Notes under the pieces: generated by a model
Database searches by the model: none
The model's input: the letters and a program-made list of their open reading frames with translations, nothing else
Told to the model about the DNA's origin: nothing
From: Mesostigma viride
Lineage: Eukaryota; Streptophyta; Mesostigmatophyceae; Mesostigmatales; Mesostigmataceae
DNA length: 64,000 nucleotides
Direction of reading: 5' to 3'
Assembly (NCBI GenBank): GCA_009746045.1
Contig: RPFO01000114.1
Coordinates: 64,001 to 128,000, forward strand
Shown: positions 59,810-64,000 of the stretch, piece after piece
Layout: every line of letters starts with the position of its first letter
Position numbering within the stretch: the stretch's first letter is position 1
Made by a program: the position numbers and the translations under genes

Positions 59810-60507
59810 TGTAACGACTAAAAATGTTGTGTTTGCAACAGCCTCAGTTTCAACATTGATGTGAAAAGATCTTTATACCTGGGTTGGAGTCGCGACAGAT
59901 AACTTCACGTCCAGAGAAGCAATGAAGATGGATCTTCAACAGTTAAGGGAATGAGTCCCCACCCTTGTTAGACACAACAGACAATGTTATATCCAAGTCG
60001 ACTATCTGTTGAAGTTATAGTTGACTTTTAGCGAGGGTTGTTTGATTGATGAAACAAGGAAACCCTTGAATTACACCATAGCTTTAGCTTTCTTACACGC
60101 ACACGTCTCAGCCGCCACAAACAGGATAAAAGTCATCGTGCACGCAGGTCGGCTCAGCCCTAACCCGGAAGGACCAATCAAAAGTGAGGATCACTCAAGA
60201 TAAGATCTTAGCTTCCGAATCCTCAACACAACACAAAGCCAGCACATACGAAATCTCCATGACCTGGAACCAGATCCACCAGGTACAACGGTATTAAAGA
60301 GAATCTATGACTGACTGAACAAAACCATGCAAAGTACCCTACGTGGATCAGGCCACGACCAATGAGGGTAGAACAATAATTCGCAGATCTCAGCAGGCCC
60401 AATATCCATCAGACGTCGAAGCCTCCTAACTTCCAAATAATTGTCCTAAAGAACTCATAATAAGATCAACAGTAGGAAAACTTTGGATGTAACATTTGGT
60501 TGTTACA
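59810..60507 (-). repeat. Gypsy 3' LTR
   Basis: 698 bp; on the minus strand it begins TGTAACAACC and ends GTCGTTACA (TG..CA ends with TGTAAC/GTTACA inverted). Only one LTR is in view, so the boundary relies on the adjacent polypurine tract and terminal motifs. Confidence 0.75.
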
Positions 60508-60522
60508 TATCTCCCCCTCAAG
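60508..60522 (-). promoter_or_regulatory. Gypsy polypurine tract
   Basis: On the minus strand CTTGAGGGGGAGATA immediately precedes the LTR start; expected plus-strand primer site. Confidence 0.75.
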
Positions 60523-61036
60523 ACAGGAACTCCCAGTTCCTAGAAGCCAAGAAGAATAAAACAACAACCTCCACAAAACAACACAACAATAAACAGGAAG
60601 TCCACCACCTCTTGGGACAAGCAAGTGGGTTTTTACATCCCCAAAGGGCCTCCTATCTCATATCATCTGATCATGTCAACCCTGAATAAGACAAATTCAC
60701 CCACAGATGAAATGTCATCAAGTGACTAACACACAGGCAACCATGCCTGGATAATACAACTGCAAGACTGTCATGAACTCAGAACTGTCATTACTGGAAA
60801 TCTGGACTGGACATCAGAACTGGCCTCCTCCATTCTGGATCCCCACCTCACTCCACAGCCCATCTCCAACCATCCTGGAAACCCTTCACAAAGTGAACCA
60901 ATCCCCCTTCTTCGTATCCTTCCCCCTCGTTCCAAACACTGGGAAATGCTCCACCATGGACACCAGATCTGGCCAGTTCCTGCTGACCTGAATATCCATG
61001 CAGGTCTCAGCAGCCTTGCCCAACTCAGCTGAAAAC

Positions 61037-62168
61037 CTACTGCACTGGGCAGGGTAGGACAGAGTAACCACAGCCTGTCGGAGGGGTCGAAGACCCAGCC
61101 ACTGGCAGTCTTATGGCGACATAGCCAGCTGCTATAGGCCCACCACAGCTGTAGAAAGGCCTTGATAGGCCCCCACCTGGCCCCAAGATGGGTACCAGCA
61201 CCCTCAAGGGCGTGAGCCTGGCCCTCAGCTCGTTAGGGAACTTTGGTAACTGCAGCCCCACGAAGACCGTGCTGTCCTTGTGTGGAAAACATGACATCAC
61301 AGAGCAGCTGGACGACGGAGTCATGTCAAACTCTCCCTGCTTGACAGCTTGCTCAAGTAGCTCAGTGTAGGTCTGGGAATAACCAACTGGCTTGAGCTCT
61401 GCAAAGGCGAGTCTCAGATCACTGGGCAGAGCTCCATCAAGTCCTGGCCCTCCACCGGCCTCATGTCAAACGAAGGCCACGGGTACACTGCAAAGACGGT
61501 GTGCATAATGTAAGCCACCATGGGTGAACCAATCTCACAAGACTGGGGGGCAGACAGTCCAGGGCCAACTCTACCATACCCTCAGGTACTAGTTCACCCT
61601 CCTCCACCACTGTCTGGTCGAGGGCCTGCATGGCTGTGTACAAGGATTTACACCACTCGCACTGTCAGGGCACATTTACGGTGGTCCAAGTACTGCTCCA
61701 CCTGTTTTGTTGGGACAACGGACCTGGGCAAGTGTACCACCACCTTAGGGGGTGGAGGAGCCTCCGTAGAGGAGGGAACTGAGGCCACCATGGTGGGGAT
61801 AGCCTCCTGAGCTACCTGGGCCTCAGGCTGCAGGCACAGCAGAACCCACAGTGGAAGGTGCCCAGCCCTCAAGTGTTCTGCCATCTGAGTAACCAAACCC
61901 TCCACATGAATCAACCTTGATATAAGGCCCCGTGACGCTGCTCGTGCCGTTGCTGATCATGTACCATACGCTGGAACAGGTTGAGAAAATGGGCTTCCAC
62001 GAACCCAGCGTCTTCCTGGAGCGAAGTACCTGGGGCTCTGGGGCCAGCGTAGTCGTGCTGAAAGACATACGTAGCCCTCACGTCCTCTTGGAGTTGGGCA
62101 GGTGGCCTGGGTGTCCCCTCAGGATGGGAGTCTGCCATGGCTGGCAACCACAGACACACAGCACCAAA
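61037..62168 (-). pseudogene. Gypsy 3' ORF remnant after chromodomain
   Basis: Several minus-strand frames read as parts of one protein: start MADSHPEGTPRPPAQLQED (62,135), HFLNLFQRMVHDQQRHE, then LVTQMAEHLRAGHL, KVVVHLPRSVVPTKQVEQYL and LQLPKFPNELRARLTPLRVL. At least two frameshifts. No enzyme motif; the helical character recalls Gag more than envelope. A coding region between integrase and 3' LTR is not standard: a captured 3' ORF, a displaced gag or a fused second element are possible. Confidence 0.45.
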
Positions 62169-62176
62169 AAGAGGCG

Positions 62177-62482
62177 TTAGCAGTGCTCACTGGGAGCTAT
62201 GAAGGGGAGCACACCGCTCAGAGCCCATGACATACCACTCAGGCAAGGTGATCCATGACGCTGACAATAATCTAGTACAGCAGAGTGACTGTTGGTGAGA
62301 TCAGACAACCACAGCCACGTAGCAGTCACCTCTAGCTCTCCCTTCCAGTGTACCTTAAACTGCAGCTGTTTAGTACGACCTTTCCCCTTCACCCTGTGAG
62401 CCAACAACCGCTCCACTTCATAGATCTTCTCCCCCTCAGAATCCAACTCATAAGGCAAAGGGGCAGACAATCTGCCTGGCAA
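62177..62482 (-). CDS. Gypsy chromodomain (end of pol)
   Basis: YEVERLLAHRVKGKGRTK, then LQFKVHWKG, TWLWLSDLTNSHSAVLDYC: the Y-E-V-E-x-I/L-L start, the Y/F-x-V-x-W-K-G strand and the W..L..A..L helix of a chromodomain, thought to steer integration to marked chromatin in chromoviruses. It follows the integrase frame (stop at 62,511) with a frame change, so it is probably the broken C-terminus of the same polyprotein. Confidence 0.8.
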   Translation of the reverse strand: MPGRLSAPLPYELDSEGEKIYEVERLLAHRVKGKGRTKQLQFKVHWKGELEVTATWLWLSDLTNSHSAVLDYCQRHGSPCLSGMSWALSGVLPFIAPSEHC

Positions 62483-62510
62483 GGTGTTACGCCTGTACAG
62501 CTTCAGCTGG

Positions 62511-63929
62511 CTAGGTGAAAAATATTATTCCTGAGCTTCCAGTGAGAAGGCACTGGACCTGGACCACGGTACCATAGTGAAAGGTGGCCAACACTGGGTA
62601 AGGACCCAACCAGAGTGGTTGCAGTTTCCTGCATTGCTCCTTCTCAGGCAGCACTCTGTTGGCTTCCAACAACACCAAGTCCCCAGGAGCTACAAAGGAA
62701 TGACTGGCCACCGTTTGCTGCCAGGCGTTAGTCAGGTACTTGTCCTGTGTCCTCAACAGCTGGGTAGCCACAATGCTGTGAGCCTCCTGGAAGGAAGCCA
62801 ACAACTGCTGGACTGAACCAAGACGTCGCTGGAAAGGGCCTTCAGCGTCTCTGTCAGGCAGTTCCAAGTCGAATGGTGTCAAGGGACACTGGCCATTGCA
62901 GATCACGAAGGGGGACATCTGGTGAGGAGCCAGAGGAGAGTTGTTGATTGCGAACTCTATGAAAGGTAGCTTCTTGTCCCAGTCCTTGTTGTCGTGTGTA
63001 CAATAGTGCTTTTGACACTCCCTGACAATTCTGTTCATCCTCTCCACCGCCCCAGTACTGGCACACCTGTATGCCACACCGAATGCCAGCTTAGTGTCTA
63101 GGATGTCAAAGAATGACTTCCAAAACCCTGACAGCCAAAGGGGGTCCTGATCAGTGATGATCACTCTAGGCATGCCGTGCAGACGGTAGATCTCCTTCAT
63201 AAACAAATCCACACACTGTGCAGCGGTGAGATGAGTATTGCAAGGAATCAGATGGCACATCCTGGACAGCCTGTCCATGACCACAAGGATCCTGTCATTG
63301 CCACCATCTGACATGGGAAGACCACAGATAAAATCCATAGTCACACTGATCCAAGGGCGCAGGGGAATGGGCATAGCCATGGGAAAGATGGGCGTGGCTT
63401 GGTTCCTGACCTTATTTCTCTGGCAGGAGTCACAGGAATCCACATAGGCCTTAACATCCTGATAAAGGCCAGGCCACCAAAACCTCTGCTGCACCTCATG
63501 AAGTAGCTTAGCATAACCAGGATGACACGCAGTCACATCGTCATGGAAACAATGTAACACTGTGGGAATGGCCATCTCAGGCACATACACTTTTCTAGTC
63601 ACCGTGTGCTCTGCATCATGAGTGTGAACATACAGAACGCCCTCCCAGTATTCTACAGGTCTATTGCCAAAGTTGCCCCTCTGGATAGCTGCAGTAGCCA
63701 TGTCCTCCGTCTTGGTGAAGGCCTTGATGACGTCCAGCAGGGAAATATTTAAAGGGTTAGGCAACACCAGGTCCTTGTCAGGTCCCAGGGGCTGCATCTG
63801 CATCTCCTCTTCCTGCCCAGGGCTAGCCACCAACTGCTTGGATGAGACAGTAGTAGCTATAGGCCCTTTTGACCTTGCCATCACCTGAGAGGCCAACACC
63901 TTGGACCGGCCTACCAACACAGGGTCCAT
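62511..63929 (-). CDS. Gypsy integrase region of pol (partial)
   Basis: 472 codons open. Zinc-binding HHCC: HCFHDDVTACHPGYAKLLHE with CDSCQRNK; a WWPGLYQDVKAYVDSC helix follows the His pair. Catalytic core: TMDFICGLP (D), VIITDQDPLW (D), STGAVERMNRIVRECQ (E; the usual ESDGQTER is altered but E remains). The C-terminal part has GDLVLLEANRVLP and KLQPLWLGPYPVL, the GPY/F module. Upstream sequence (63,930-64,000) has a stop near 63,978 in this frame, so pol is split or damaged there. Confidence 0.92.
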   Translation of the reverse strand: MDPVLVGRSKVLASQVMARSKGPIATTVSSKQLVASPGQEEEMQMQPLGPDKDLVLPNPLNISLLDVIKAFTKTEDMATAAIQRGNFGNRPVEYWEGVLYVHTHDAEHTVTRKVYVPEMAIPTVLHCFHDDVTACHPGYAKLLHEVQQRFWWPGLYQDVKAYVDSCDSCQRNKVRNQATPIFPMAMPIPLRPWISVTMDFICGLPMSDGGNDRILVVMDRLSRMCHLIPCNTHLTAAQCVDLFMKEIYRLHGMPRVIITDQDPLWLSGFWKSFFDILDTKLAFGVAYRCASTGAVERMNRIVRECQKHYCTHDNKDWDKKLPFIEFAINNSPLAPHQMSPFVICNGQCPLTPFDLELPDRDAEGPFQRRLGSVQQLLASFQEAHSIVATQLLRTQDKYLTNAWQQTVASHSFVAPGDLVLLEANRVLPEKEQCRKLQPLWLGPYPVLATFHYGTVVQVQCLLTGSSGIIFFT

Positions 63930-64000
63930 GACCCACTTCCTGGGCCTACCTCTGCTGCGCCTAGCAGGGCTCCCTCACCTGGCTGCTCTGTGGGAGTGGG

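Larger units (their letters stand above)
59810..64000 (-). mobile_element. Ty3/gypsy chromovirus, 3' half, runs off the window
   Basis: Minus strand, read from the right edge: integrase, chromodomain, a further non-enzymatic coding-like region, polypurine tract and 3' LTR. The Gypsy order (integrase last) and the chromodomain place it in the chromovirus lineage. Inserted into the LINE at 59,809. The 5' LTR, gag, protease and RT lie beyond 64,000. Confidence 0.9.

Overview
The window looks like a repeat-dominated eukaryotic nuclear genome: spliceosomal introns (GT..AG with pyrimidine-rich 3' ends), AATAAA signals, LINE, Copia, Gypsy and piggyBac elements, and very long tetranucleotide arrays. 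A green or other alga is my best guess from the style of the LINE, FkbM and methyltransferase proteins; sequence alone does not fix the species. Almost everything left of 52 kb and right of 58.7 kb is mobile or satellite DNA.

Most notable structure: 1,777-32,053 reads as one ~30.3-kb DNA transposon. It has 25-bp terminal inverted repeats (one perfect copy at each end) and a 4-bp ATGA target duplication. It carries two divergently transcribed intron-containing genes that each end near a terminus. The left gene (minus strand, 14.8 to 3.3 kb) encodes a DDE-like protein (HGDWAENY / SDNCSSQF / HGKGEVDG, then a Cys-rich tail). The right gene (plus strand, 22.3 to 31.8 kb, at least 12 exons, ~2,500 aa) matches nothing I recognise. 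Most introns of both genes carry a short palindrome of consensus GGGTCrCTCTGCAGAGyGACCC; about a dozen more copies form a tandem array at 21.5-22.26 kb, and I saw no good copy outside the element. The centre holds 37-bp and 30-bp satellites and a TTAA-flanked insertion (16,484-18,370). A young Copia element (4,180-12,005, LTRs differing at about three positions) sits in intron 3 of the transposase gene.

32.9-36.2 kb is an apparently intact piggyBac element (TTAA duplications, CCCTTAAATGGT ends, DDD transposase). 38.5-39.1 kb is a (CCAT)n array. 39.1-52.3 kb is nested LINE debris on both strands; one LINE reverse transcriptase gene is split by a 7,353-bp element (40,630-47,982) with 23-bp inverted ends, a GCTG duplication and no recognisable gene.

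52.3-58.5 kb is the only host-like gene island: a secretory-type class I SAM methyltransferase (minus) and a two-exon FkbM-family methyltransferase (plus), divergent, with a miRNA-like foldback between them, bracketed by inverted copies of one ~95-bp repeat. 58.7-64 kb is another LINE remnant interrupted by the 3' part of a minus-strand chromodomain Gypsy element (3' LTR 59,810-60,507) that runs off the right edge.
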